From Pseudanabaena cinerea FACHB-1277 (GTDB lineage Bacteria; Cyanobacteriota; Cyanobacteriia; Pseudanabaenales; Pseudanabaenaceae): a DNA stretch of 64,000 nucleotides. Below, in pieces: positions 27,125 through 35,660 of the stretch; within the stretch, counting starts at the first letter, position 1; the number at the start of each line of letters is the position of its first letter. The stretch spans positions 1 through 64,000 of the forward strand of contig NZ_JACJPY010000002.1 in assembly GCF_014696345.1 (NCBI RefSeq), written 5' to 3'. The notes under the pieces are model-generated. The model did not search any database. It was not told where the DNA came from and saw only the letters and a program-made list of their open reading frames with translations. A program made the position numbers and the translations under genes.

Positions 27125-28450
27125 ATGAAAAACAGACCTAAAATACAAAAAACTGAAAAAGAGCCCGCTCAAAAATTTAGTATCTCCAAAAGATTACTAT
27201 CTTTTTCTATGATTGTTTTTGTTTGCTTAACGGTATTAGTCCTTATATGGTTTCTTTTGAAATCTTTTGGCTTTAACTTTAATCCTAAGCTTGGAGATAG
27301 CAATAAAACTTTTACAGTTGGCGCACTAGTGACAGGAGGTGAAGATGGTAAAAAGGGTTATGAAGAATTGGAGAAATACCTAAACGACAGTTCTCAAATG
27401 AAATTCAAGCTAGATCCTATTGCGATTTCTAAGGAGAATGCCCTCAAACAAGCTAAAGAAAAAATTGAGAATGCAGAGTGGGATATTGCATTTACCAGCG
27501 AACCTTTTACATCGATCGCCGCGATCAATGAAGGATACTTTTTCGTTGCTCGAATGACACAAGATGCCCCAATAATTCAGTCTGCTGTGATTGTCAAAAA
27601 TGAAAACCTTACTATTAAGAAAGTTGATGATATCAACAAGACTACCAAGCTAGCTATTAGTGATCCGAATAATGTTGCGTTTTACTATATGCCCATATAC
27701 GATCTCTATGGCAGAGCATTTCAAGGCGTTCCTCTGCCTGCCCCATTCTTAAAAAATTCAGTCGAAGCACTTGAGTCTGGTCAGGTTGATGCTGCCGTAG
27801 TCTTGTATGGCAACGGTCTCAAAAATGAGCTTACGTCAAATATAGTTACAAAAATTAATCGCGGTGATTATCGTGTTATCAGCCTTAGCAGACCAATCCT
27901 TCCTGGCTCTGTTTACATTTCGCCAAAACTGCAAGAAGAGCGTAACTTCATAGAAAAGTTGTTACTAGAAGCACCAAACACGATAAAGGAAGGAGCAAAG
28001 TATGCAACTGGTAAACGAGAAGAAGATTACGGATTTTTTAAAGGTTTACAACGTAGAGTCGATAACGTTTTAGACTGCTCTGGCACAAATCCACGCACAA
28101 CAAATCTGTACGATCTCAGTGTTAAGAACTGTCAGGAAAATGTCGAAGGAATAGTATCTAGCGTTAGACAAGTTGAATTAAACAAGATTGAACTGATTGT
28201 AAGAAGTTCTAGTACTGAGTATGGAGTGCTGTTAAGCCAAAATGATCTGATTGAAAAACTCAGTAAAGCTTTTGGGCTAAAAAATCAGCGATCGCTTGAA
28301 GCTTTATATACAAATCTAGATAAAATGAAAATTAAAATTGTTAATGCTATGCCAAAAGATGATATCAAGGGCGGAACAATTTATTTTGACTTCACTGATA
28401 ATGCTTCAAAAAATGCCAGTCTGGAGATCATAAAAAAGGATAAAGCTTAA
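27125..28450 (+). CDS. Membrane-anchored PhnD/SsuA-type solute-binding protein
   Basis: A 441-residue protein with a basic N-terminus, one membrane helix at about residues 26-49, and a type II periplasmic-binding fold from about residue 58 (VGALVTGGEDGKKGYEELEK, WDIAFTSEPFTSIAAI, AISDPNNVAFYY, ALESGQVDAAVVLYGNGL). The last 110 residues are an extra alpha/beta domain (NVEGIVSSVRQVELNKIEL onward) not found in ordinary PhnD proteins. No ABC permease or ATPase gene is near, so it is more likely a sensor or structural ligand-binding part than an importer component. Third gene of the Lon-type/COP23 run; a terminator follows. Confidence 0.78.
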   Translation: MKNRPKIQKTEKEPAQKFSISKRLLSFSMIVFVCLTVLVLIWFLLKSFGFNFNPKLGDSNKTFTVGALVTGGEDGKKGYEELEKYLNDSSQMKFKLDPIAISKENALKQAKEKIENAEWDIAFTSEPFTSIAAINEGYFFVARMTQDAPIIQSAVIVKNENLTIKKVDDINKTTKLAISDPNNVAFYYMPIYDLYGRAFQGVPLPAPFLKNSVEALESGQVDAAVVLYGNGLKNELTSNIVTKINRGDYRVISLSRPILPGSVYISPKLQEERNFIEKLLLEAPNTIKEGAKYATGKREEDYGFFKGLQRRVDNVLDCSGTNPRTTNLYDLSVKNCQENVEGIVSSVRQVELNKIELIVRSSSTEYGVLLSQNDLIEKLSKAFGLKNQRSLEALYTNLDKMKIKIVNAMPKDDIKGGTIYFDFTDNASKNASLEIIKKDKA

Positions 28451-28469
28451 AAAAAAATCTTCCACCTCA

Positions 28470-28508
28470 AAAATAGAGGACTAAGGATATACTTAAATCC
28501 TCTATTTT
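28470..28508 (+). terminator. Convergent terminator
   Basis: Arms AAAATAGAGGA (28470-28480) and its complement (28498-28508) form an 11-bp stem with A-rich and T-rich flanks, between the PhnD-like gene and the convergent VWA-like gene; it can serve both. Confidence 0.7.
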
Positions 28509-28568
28509 CTATTATTCAACAATTTATTCTCGCCAAAGCTCTAGAAATTAATTTCTCTATGAATTAAA

Positions 28569-30017
28569 TTAGTGAATTTCAGCAACGAAACATAGCTTTG
28601 ACATTAGTTTATCGTCTTTAGGGCGATCGCTATTTGCTGTCACCACAAGTTGATGCAAGCCATTTAATAATTGAAAGACGTTAAAAGTTCTTGCTCCATC
28701 ATTTTTGTTACTTTCATCACTACTCCATTCTTTAAACCAAGGAATAAGCGGCAACTTATCAAGAGTAGACTTTATAATAAATTTGTAAGTACCATCTACG
28801 CCACTCTCTATATTAAAATTGACTTCAACTTCAGTCTGTTGACTGCTAAACCTGACTTCTTTTGCTTTTACAAATTGCTTAGCAGCATCATTTTTGACTA
28901 AATCCTTTACAGAAGCATCAAACTTACTTGCTTCCACAGTATGCTCAAGCTCTCTTGCAAAAGCAGCGACTGTATGAGGTAAAGCTGCTTGTTGATTTAT
29001 TTTGTAACTATAGCTATAGGATTTGTTGGGCAAAAGTCTTAGTATCTGCACCTTACTAGATTCTGGTTCACCAAGTTCTGTAAAAGCACCCTTGTAATTG
29101 ATCCCAGTGACAACGCCATCGGTTTGGGTTGGGGGTGATTTCTGTAGGTCTAACGCAATGGCAGAATCAATAGCCTTGTTGTCAAAGATTACAAATTTAC
29201 TGCCTTCAGCAATATCTGGTTCAGATTCAACTAAGCGTTCATAAAGATAATTGATATTGGCATATCTACCCAACATCAAAATATAAAAGGGACGATAGGA
29301 TTTATCCCCATTTTTTTTGCGCTCTGGCAAATTAGTATTCCACTCAAAAAACTCATTATTATTGCCCACGTCATACACCGTGCCATTAAATTGACTACGC
29401 TGAGCGAGTACGCCCACAGAAAATCCCGCATTAAGATATTTTTGTTTGAATGATTCAAGAATATCTCGGATATTTTGATTGTTTTCCGTCATATCAGAGA
29501 CAATCAGAACTAAGCTGTCGTTTGAAGGCTTATCTGTTTTGACAACATTATTGATCTGACTATTGGCAAACCAAGGATAGTTTGTGTTCACCTCTTCTGG
29601 CGTTTTAGGATAAAATATCGGCTTCTGGGCGTTCAAAAAATCAGTAGGTGTTAGTAGGTCTCGTCTATCATCGCCAAATCGATAAAACTGAATCTGTGCA
29701 TCTTTCCATTTGCCAGTTATCGCCGTATTCAGACTACGTAACGCGCGGATATAACGGCTCCCCTCGATCGCCACAAACCCATTCATAGAAGGAGTGCCAT
29801 CTACATACACCTTAGCTTGAATTTTCTTGGAATGTTCTTTAAATTGAGCATTCTGAGAAAGCGCAGGTACATTACAGTCGATCGCCAAAGCTTTCGGCTT
29901 AAGCAAAAATGCAGCAGCGAACATGGCGGCGATCGCCATCAAAATGATAACAATAATCACAAATCCATTATTACGTCCTCGGCTGGGACTTTTTCCACGT
30001 CCATTTGGAGCTTTCAT
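28569..30017 (-). CDS. Membrane-anchored VWA-like protein
   Basis: A 482-residue protein; ATG at 30017 (MKAPNGRGKSPS) is chosen over a TTG six codons upstream. A basic tail precedes a membrane helix at about residues 17-40. The extracytoplasmic part starts with a von Willebrand A-type fold: QAKVYVDGTPSMNGFV (Asp73, a D-x-T-x-S variant of the MIDAS), the helix SRYIRALRSLNTAI, VLIVSDMTENNQNI as the second metal-site strand, and YILMLGRYANINYLYERL. About 200 residues of unassigned C-terminal sequence follow. VWA proteins use a bound divalent metal to hold partner proteins. It is divergent from the tubulin/actin-like operon. Confidence 0.78.
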   Translation of the reverse strand: MKAPNGRGKSPSRGRNNGFVIIVIILMAIAAMFAAAFLLKPKALAIDCNVPALSQNAQFKEHSKKIQAKVYVDGTPSMNGFVAIEGSRYIRALRSLNTAITGKWKDAQIQFYRFGDDRRDLLTPTDFLNAQKPIFYPKTPEEVNTNYPWFANSQINNVVKTDKPSNDSLVLIVSDMTENNQNIRDILESFKQKYLNAGFSVGVLAQRSQFNGTVYDVGNNNEFFEWNTNLPERKKNGDKSYRPFYILMLGRYANINYLYERLVESEPDIAEGSKFVIFDNKAIDSAIALDLQKSPPTQTDGVVTGINYKGAFTELGEPESSKVQILRLLPNKSYSYSYKINQQAALPHTVAAFARELEHTVEASKFDASVKDLVKNDAAKQFVKAKEVRFSSQQTEVEVNFNIESGVDGTYKFIIKSTLDKLPLIPWFKEWSSDESNKNDGARTFNVFQLLNGLHQLVVTANSDRPKDDKLMSKLCFVAEIH

Positions 30018-30035
30018 ATCGTGATTACTAGACAA

Positions 30036-30367
30036 GATCGATGGTAATCATATACTATTTATTCAGGCTAAGCATATTTTTCGTTAGCTAAACTTAATTC
30101 TTTGAATCAAGCCTTTGATTAATTGATCAAAATAATCTTAGGATTAGAATATGATCATGCAAGTCCAATTTGATGATACATTTATCTAAGCAGCATTGTA
30201 ACGATCAAAATCATTGATTTGTCCAATATTACTTAATGACTCAATGATATGAATTCAGTTCACTAAGTTCATACTCAACCGTTAAGTATATTGAACAGTC
30301 AAGACAAGGCGTTTAGTTAATGCTTAGTTAACAACTAACCATAAAAAAATACCAAAAAGATAAGCCT
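30036..30367. promoter_or_regulatory. Divergent promoter region of the VWA and tubulin/actin-like operons
   Basis: No gene is seen in these 332 bp, which are AT-rich. The segment 30248-30272 has ATGAATTC followed by AGTTCA twice, and the complement of 30262-30272 reads ATGAACTTAGT, identical to part of the palindrome at 24247. Confidence 0.5.
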
Positions 30368-30844
30368 GTGCTAAAGATTATTGGAAGCCTCGTAATATCT
30401 CTCATTTTTTGGGCAGCATTCTTACTGTTGTTTCAAAATGGTGTTATCCCTATTGAAAAGGGAGGCGCGAGTAATGTCGCAGGTGCATGGCTTGCTAGCA
30501 CTTTCATTCCCAGTTCTTTAATTGTTATGGGTGTAACCCTATTCGCGGCTGGTATATGGTTCTTCCTATCGTCAAGATCTCAAGATGATGAAAGGTGCTA
30601 TGAGCAAGTAAAATATTGGTGGGGACTGCTAATGCTGCCTCTAGCAACCATTGGTGTAGTTACTTTTGCCTATCGGGAATCCTTAAAGGATGCGGTAGTA
30701 TACATATTAATCAGTCATGTGCTTCATGTGATTTGGATCTATTGGATTGGCACTTGCTTGAGTTCTCAAAACTTTGCTAAGTACATACTTCCTGGTTCCC
30801 GCAAGATCCGTAGCATCGCCTCTTCTATCGGCATTCCTGTTTAA
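30368..30844 (+). CDS. Small four-helix membrane protein
   Basis: A 158-residue protein beginning at GTG. Four hydrophobic segments are visible: about residues 4-24, 42-66, 82-102 and 108-128. The loop after helix 2 (SSRSQDDERCYEQVKYWW) and the C-terminal tail (LPGSRKIRSIASSIGIPV) are charged and probably cytosolic. No family is recognised. It is the first gene of the operon with the tubulin-like and actin-like proteins (25 bp to the next start), so a membrane anchor or assembly platform for them is a reasonable inference. Confidence 0.7.
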   Translation: MLKIIGSLVISLIFWAAFLLLFQNGVIPIEKGGASNVAGAWLASTFIPSSLIVMGVTLFAAGIWFFLSSRSQDDERCYEQVKYWWGLLMLPLATIGVVTFAYRESLKDAVVYILISHVLHVIWIYWIGTCLSSQNFAKYILPGSRKIRSIASSIGIPV

Positions 30845-30869
30845 AAAATTACTTCTTTGAGCTTCAGCT

Positions 30870-32480
30870 ATGACCTTATATTTGATTGCAATTGGTGGAT
30901 CAGGGGCGCGTTGTGTAGAGTCAGTTATACACTTGGCTTCTACTGGGTTAATGAGCGATGACAAAATCAAGGTGTTGTTTGTAGATCCTGACAAGTCAAA
31001 CGGCAACTACATTCGCACCTGCAATCAACTTAATGCTTACAATAAATGTAGAAAGTCAGTATGGCAAGCTGGCGACCCTTGTCAGTGGATGCGTACAGAA
31101 ATTGTCAATCTGGGTATATCCACTGTAGGGGCAGGCGGCAATAGTTTAAAAGGTTTTTTTAACTACAACGCCATGCATGATAGTAATTCAGTGCTGACAG
31201 ACCTTTTTGATGTACTTTATACTGATGAAGAGCAGAATATAGACTTATCGGAAGGGTTTCGGGGGAGACCAGCCATTGGTTCTGCTTTTATGAGTCAATT
31301 AGATTTTGAAAAGCTTAAAGCTGATCGTTATCAGGGTAACTATCCAGACTATATTAGACCTTGGGCATCATTCTTAGAAGAAGTTGATAATGCGATCGAA
31401 AGCACAACCGTCAAAATTCTGCTGTGTGGTTCAGTATTTGGTGGCACTGGAGCATCTGGATTACCAGTAATAGCGAGATTGCTAAATGATTTCTTTGTCG
31501 GTAGAAATAGCATAGGTGCGAAGGGAACTCCTAGGGAAAACTTAACCTTAGGCAGTATTTTAGTTCTTCCTTACTTTAACTTTAAAGTTAGTGGAGCAGA
31601 TGTTCCCAGTGATGAGGTATATGCACGCGCACCAGAATTTGCCTTGAATACGCAAGCAGCAATGCGTTACTACAAAAGCCAAATGCAAGATATATGTGAC
31701 GTGTTCTACTGTATCGGTGATCAAAATCGGGCAGAATTTGATTTTAGTGTTGGCGGGGAACAGCAGGAAAATAGGGCACACATTGTTGAGCTATATGCAG
31801 GACTTGCGGTTAGGGACTTTATCTATAGCGATAAACCAACTGACACTGAAAAGATTGTTTTTGCGGAGCGCCGCTTTGAAGATCGTATAGGCTGGCTAGA
31901 CTTACCGTCAGAGCCAGATAGCATTGAATATGCACCGATTAATGATTACTTTAATTACCCAGATGAGCCAGTAGTTAGACACGCACTGCGAAATGCAGTT
32001 AGATTTGCTTTTGTGTGGTACAACAGTATTGTTGGTCAACTCGAAGAATATTGCCTTGGCAATCAACCTAAGGGCTGGATGAACGCTGCAAGCATTTGGC
32101 TAAATCCGTTTTTTAATGTTGATGGTAAATCTAATTACTTGCCTGAGATCAATAATCCTGCAACAGAAACAAGTGAAGCAGCCCCAATTAGTCAGTGGTG
32201 TAATAACTTTGCACTGTGGTTAGATGACTTACATAAATCTGACGATAATGAGTTCATTAGTCTGTTTGCTATGGATAAAGTGACATCACCAGACGAAATT
32301 AATTTTGGTCGTTTGGTGGGGGATGATTCCCGTTCGGAAGCAGAGAAAGATGCTGATCGCATTGATCTAATAAAGTTGCGGTTAGACCCAGACTCGGATG
32401 ATGGTATTGACCTAAGCTTGATTGATGCTAGAGGTTATGTTGGCTTAGCCAAATTTGCATACGTTGTTTGTGGATTGTAG
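30870..32480 (+). CDS. Tubulin/FtsZ-superfamily GTPase
   Basis: A 536-residue protein of the tubulin-like family. The N-terminal strand-loop LIAIGGSGARCVES (Gly9-Gly10) and the nucleotide-binding signature GGTGASG at residues 191-197 (in SVFGGTGASGLPVIARLL) are both present, spaced further apart than in FtsZ because of an insertion at about 60-165. KVLFVDPDKSNGN follows the first Rossmann helix and LGSILVLPYFNF follows the signature. The C-terminal 200 residues are unassigned. Makarova and Koonin described divergent FtsZ-like families linked with VWA proteins and proposed membrane remodelling; this gene fits that idea, but membership is an inference. Confidence 0.8.
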   Translation: MTLYLIAIGGSGARCVESVIHLASTGLMSDDKIKVLFVDPDKSNGNYIRTCNQLNAYNKCRKSVWQAGDPCQWMRTEIVNLGISTVGAGGNSLKGFFNYNAMHDSNSVLTDLFDVLYTDEEQNIDLSEGFRGRPAIGSAFMSQLDFEKLKADRYQGNYPDYIRPWASFLEEVDNAIESTTVKILLCGSVFGGTGASGLPVIARLLNDFFVGRNSIGAKGTPRENLTLGSILVLPYFNFKVSGADVPSDEVYARAPEFALNTQAAMRYYKSQMQDICDVFYCIGDQNRAEFDFSVGGEQQENRAHIVELYAGLAVRDFIYSDKPTDTEKIVFAERRFEDRIGWLDLPSEPDSIEYAPINDYFNYPDEPVVRHALRNAVRFAFVWYNSIVGQLEEYCLGNQPKGWMNAASIWLNPFFNVDGKSNYLPEINNPATETSEAAPISQWCNNFALWLDDLHKSDDNEFISLFAMDKVTSPDEINFGRLVGDDSRSEAEKDADRIDLIKLRLDPDSDDGIDLSLIDARGYVGLAKFAYVVCGL

Positions 32481-32555
32481 AAACTGCTAGAAATCACATA
32501 ATCGGCTAATCACACACAAGAAAAGTTTTTGTTTTTTTAAAGAGAGGAAATTACA

Positions 32556-35500
32556 ATGGCGCAGGCAACAGATAAGTCCATCTTCATGCTACCTAAGCTT
32601 AGAGACAGTAAGGTAAAACATGGGGCAGCAGGTAAATGGAATCGTCAGTCGGCAACAGCTTTTGATGATGTTGCCCGCAGTATTGATGTGATTGTCAATA
32701 CCGAGGTTGCCAATGTAAACTCAATTCCTAGTATGTGGGCGCATCCTTTGGCGCTGCAATCAGTTTTATCCAGTAATGATTACAACGATCGCATCCGAAT
32801 ACCACTGATCAACCAATGGCGGGGAATGCTAACAGCGATCGCCCTTGCCCCAGATTTTCAAGAAGTGGGAAGACTCACAGCAAAATTTATCGATCTAACA
32901 GATCCTGCATATAGAAATAATAAGTTTATCCAGTCACTTTTCCGATTAGCCCCAAGCACCAACGAATGCTTGTTCGCTCTGGAGCATAATCTTAATCCTT
33001 GGCTGCAAAGTTATGTATTTTGCTGGAATGGTCGTGCGATCGGCATGACCTCGCCTAGCACAATTGTTTGCCCCGCCGAAGACGCTAACTGGACTGGTTT
33101 ACCTTGGTTTGTCAATGGTCAGGTGCAATCTCCTGAACGCTATCTAAATAACGATCAAAAAATAAGGTTATCTAGATGGTTAGTATATCTGCGTAGGCAA
33201 ATATCCGCAGACAGCTTGGGCATTCACAACCAAATTTCTACATTGATTAATGAGTTTATCGATGCGCTTGGTGGCGACAAAAACCAAGCCCTAAACCCTG
33301 CTACAGAACTGCTAAATGATGATACATATTTCGGAATTTTAATTGAAATAGCTTTTTATGCCTCTATTCTCCGCCCCTCTGACTTACTCGGCGGTGTTAA
33401 GTTCTTCTTGTCTGGCAATGATCTATATTTTCTGCGTCGTCCCAACGCTTTTCCCAATGCAAATATTCCAGATAGCCTTAAAAATCTAACTTTCGCTGGT
33501 TCACCAATTTCCGTGATCTTACCGATTGAGCCAAAATTTTTCAATCGTGATGATGCTGCTAACTTACTCCAAACTCTAAAAGTCGAAAGCCTCAAGGCAA
33601 ACACAGTTCTCAAGTTTAGTATTCAGATTGATGGACATAATCTTGAAAAACAATATGAGCTTAAAAATGAGAATGTGATCTCTGGCTTGCCAGTTGCTGA
33701 AATCTGGCCAAACTTTACCAGTCCAAATTGGAAAATTTATTATTCCTACTACTACGATGTAGATGAGACTCAACTGAATTTTGAATTTTCTAACATCACG
33801 AACCCTCAAGTAAATATACATAGATTCAGTACTTCGCAAGTATCTCGACTTGATAGTTTCCCTAAACATATAGCTTGCTATTATCATGATCGTGTTATTG
33901 GGGCTATCGCATTGAAAACACCTGTGGCTGTACTTGAAACTAATAAGCAATGGAATGTAGGTGTTGACTTTGGTACATCATTTACTAATGTTTACAAGAA
34001 ACAGGGTGAATATGATGAGAAAATGTCTTTCGATGACTTGCATTTTTCTATTACACTGAGTGATCCTGACACTAGGACTTCTTCACTAACAGAGAACTTT
34101 ATTCCACTAAGCCAAAAGCTTCCCATAGCTAGTCTTTTGTCAGTAAAAAATGGGCGAATTCCAGTTACTCGCCACGGGAATGTTGACGCAGAGATTATTT
34201 TCGATGGACGTATTTATGTCCCCAGTGCAATAAACAAGCTTGATGATGGCAAGGATTGTTTGATCAGTAACCTCAAATGGAATAACCTCGATAATCAAGA
34301 GCCGATGCGTTTATTCATAGAGCAATTAGCTTTACAGGTTTCTGCTCAAGCAGTAAAGAGTGGAGTAAGTCAGATCCAGTGGGCACTTTCTTATCCGACA
34401 GCATTCTCTCGTAGGGACAAGAGTAGCTATGTGGATATCTGGAATGACTGTTCCGAGAAGCTTTTTGCTATAACAGGATTAAGATATGAAGATCTAAGAG
34501 CAAATAGTAATGCTCACTTTCGTTCAGAGAGTTTAGCAGTTGCTCACTACTTCTCCTCCAAAAAGGGTAAGTCTTTGCTAAATGCAGCCTGTATCGATAT
34601 TGGTGGGGGAACTTCTGATATCTCAATCTGGGAGGAGCATAAAAATGGTATTGTCCCTGTTTATCAATGTTCTGTGCAACTGGCTGGGAAACACTTGTTT
34701 AGTGATATTATGAGGCGTGATCCAGAGTTTCTGAGGCACATTAATTTTGCTACGGATGATACTCTAATTAACTTAAGAAATTCTAAGTCACTATTTGCAA
34801 CTGCGATGGACGCTTTAGCTAAAGAGTGTGGTGATGAATGGCTTCGATCTCGTCGTAGGAGACTACAGGGAAACGAGCGCTTGTACAAATATTTGCAGAT
34901 ACTTGCGATTGGCATTGCAGGACTTCATTATTATGCTGGATTAGTTCTACAAGTTCTTCACAAAGAAGACGCGGACAGTCCTAGACGATATAAAGCTGGT
35001 AAGCCTGTTAATGTATATTTCGGCGGTAATGGATGCCGACTCTTGAATTGGCTATCTGATACGGGTAAGTTTGAGAATGATGAAATTGGCGAACTATTCC
35101 AAGAGATGACGATCAAGGCTTCAGAATTTCAACCCCTATCTAAATCCAATGCTATCAGCGATCAGCCCAAAGAAGAAGCTGCTTGCGGATTAGTAGTAGG
35201 GCAAAAAAGATTGGGTGATCCATCTGGATCTGAACAGGATTTGATAGCGGGTGAACCATGTAAAATAGGCTCTAGGGTATTTACTTGGAATTCATATATA
35301 GCTTTTGATGCTGATATCTCTGAATCGATTGATACATTACAAGTTGTCACAGATCCAAATGATTTGGTAAATCTTCCTAAGTTTATATATTGGTTTCAAA
35401 AGGGTTTGAGAAGGAGGCGTGATATTCAAATTCCAGTCATCAAAGGATATAGCTTGGGAAATGCCCAAAACGATGATGATAACCTAAGAAACACTGTCGC

Positions 35501-35660
35501 AGATAACTATATCTTTTGGGATCGAGTGGTTGATAAATTAAGAGATTCTCTGATCCTAGACAATGGTGCAACTACGGAAAATATTCGTCTTGAACCTCCA
35601 TTCATTCTTGCACTGAAGGCTTTGATAGAAGTACTTGCAGAGGAATGGGTAAGCAGATGA
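32556..35660 (+). CDS. Large actin/Hsp70-fold ATPase with novel N-terminal region
   Basis: A 1034-residue protein with GAGAGG before the ATG. Residues about 465-1034 hold all three actin/Hsp70 nucleotide motifs: phosphate-1 VGVDFGTSFTN (D471), phosphate-2 IDIGGGTSDISIW (D681) and the adenosine motif YFGGNGCRLL (G823-G824). The roughly 460 residues before it match nothing I recognise; they include LRDSKVKHGAAGKWNRQSAT at the start and a helical region with LLGGVKFFLSGNDLYFLRRP. There is no membrane segment. It overlaps the next gene by 4 bp (ATGA). Pairing of a tubulin-fold and an actin-fold NTPase in one operon is rare. Confidence 0.82.
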   Translation: MAQATDKSIFMLPKLRDSKVKHGAAGKWNRQSATAFDDVARSIDVIVNTEVANVNSIPSMWAHPLALQSVLSSNDYNDRIRIPLINQWRGMLTAIALAPDFQEVGRLTAKFIDLTDPAYRNNKFIQSLFRLAPSTNECLFALEHNLNPWLQSYVFCWNGRAIGMTSPSTIVCPAEDANWTGLPWFVNGQVQSPERYLNNDQKIRLSRWLVYLRRQISADSLGIHNQISTLINEFIDALGGDKNQALNPATELLNDDTYFGILIEIAFYASILRPSDLLGGVKFFLSGNDLYFLRRPNAFPNANIPDSLKNLTFAGSPISVILPIEPKFFNRDDAANLLQTLKVESLKANTVLKFSIQIDGHNLEKQYELKNENVISGLPVAEIWPNFTSPNWKIYYSYYYDVDETQLNFEFSNITNPQVNIHRFSTSQVSRLDSFPKHIACYYHDRVIGAIALKTPVAVLETNKQWNVGVDFGTSFTNVYKKQGEYDEKMSFDDLHFSITLSDPDTRTSSLTENFIPLSQKLPIASLLSVKNGRIPVTRHGNVDAEIIFDGRIYVPSAINKLDDGKDCLISNLKWNNLDNQEPMRLFIEQLALQVSAQAVKSGVSQIQWALSYPTAFSRRDKSSYVDIWNDCSEKLFAITGLRYEDLRANSNAHFRSESLAVAHYFSSKKGKSLLNAACIDIGGGTSDISIWEEHKNGIVPVYQCSVQLAGKHLFSDIMRRDPEFLRHINFATDDTLINLRNSKSLFATAMDALAKECGDEWLRSRRRRLQGNERLYKYLQILAIGIAGLHYYAGLVLQVLHKEDADSPRRYKAGKPVNVYFGGNGCRLLNWLSDTGKFENDEIGELFQEMTIKASEFQPLSKSNAISDQPKEEAACGLVVGQKRLGDPSGSEQDLIAGEPCKIGSRVFTWNSYIAFDADISESIDTLQVVTDPNDLVNLPKFIYWFQKGLRRRRDIQIPVIKGYSLGNAQNDDDNLRNTVADNYIFWDRVVDKLRDSLILDNGATTENIRLEPPFILALKALIEVLAEEWVSR

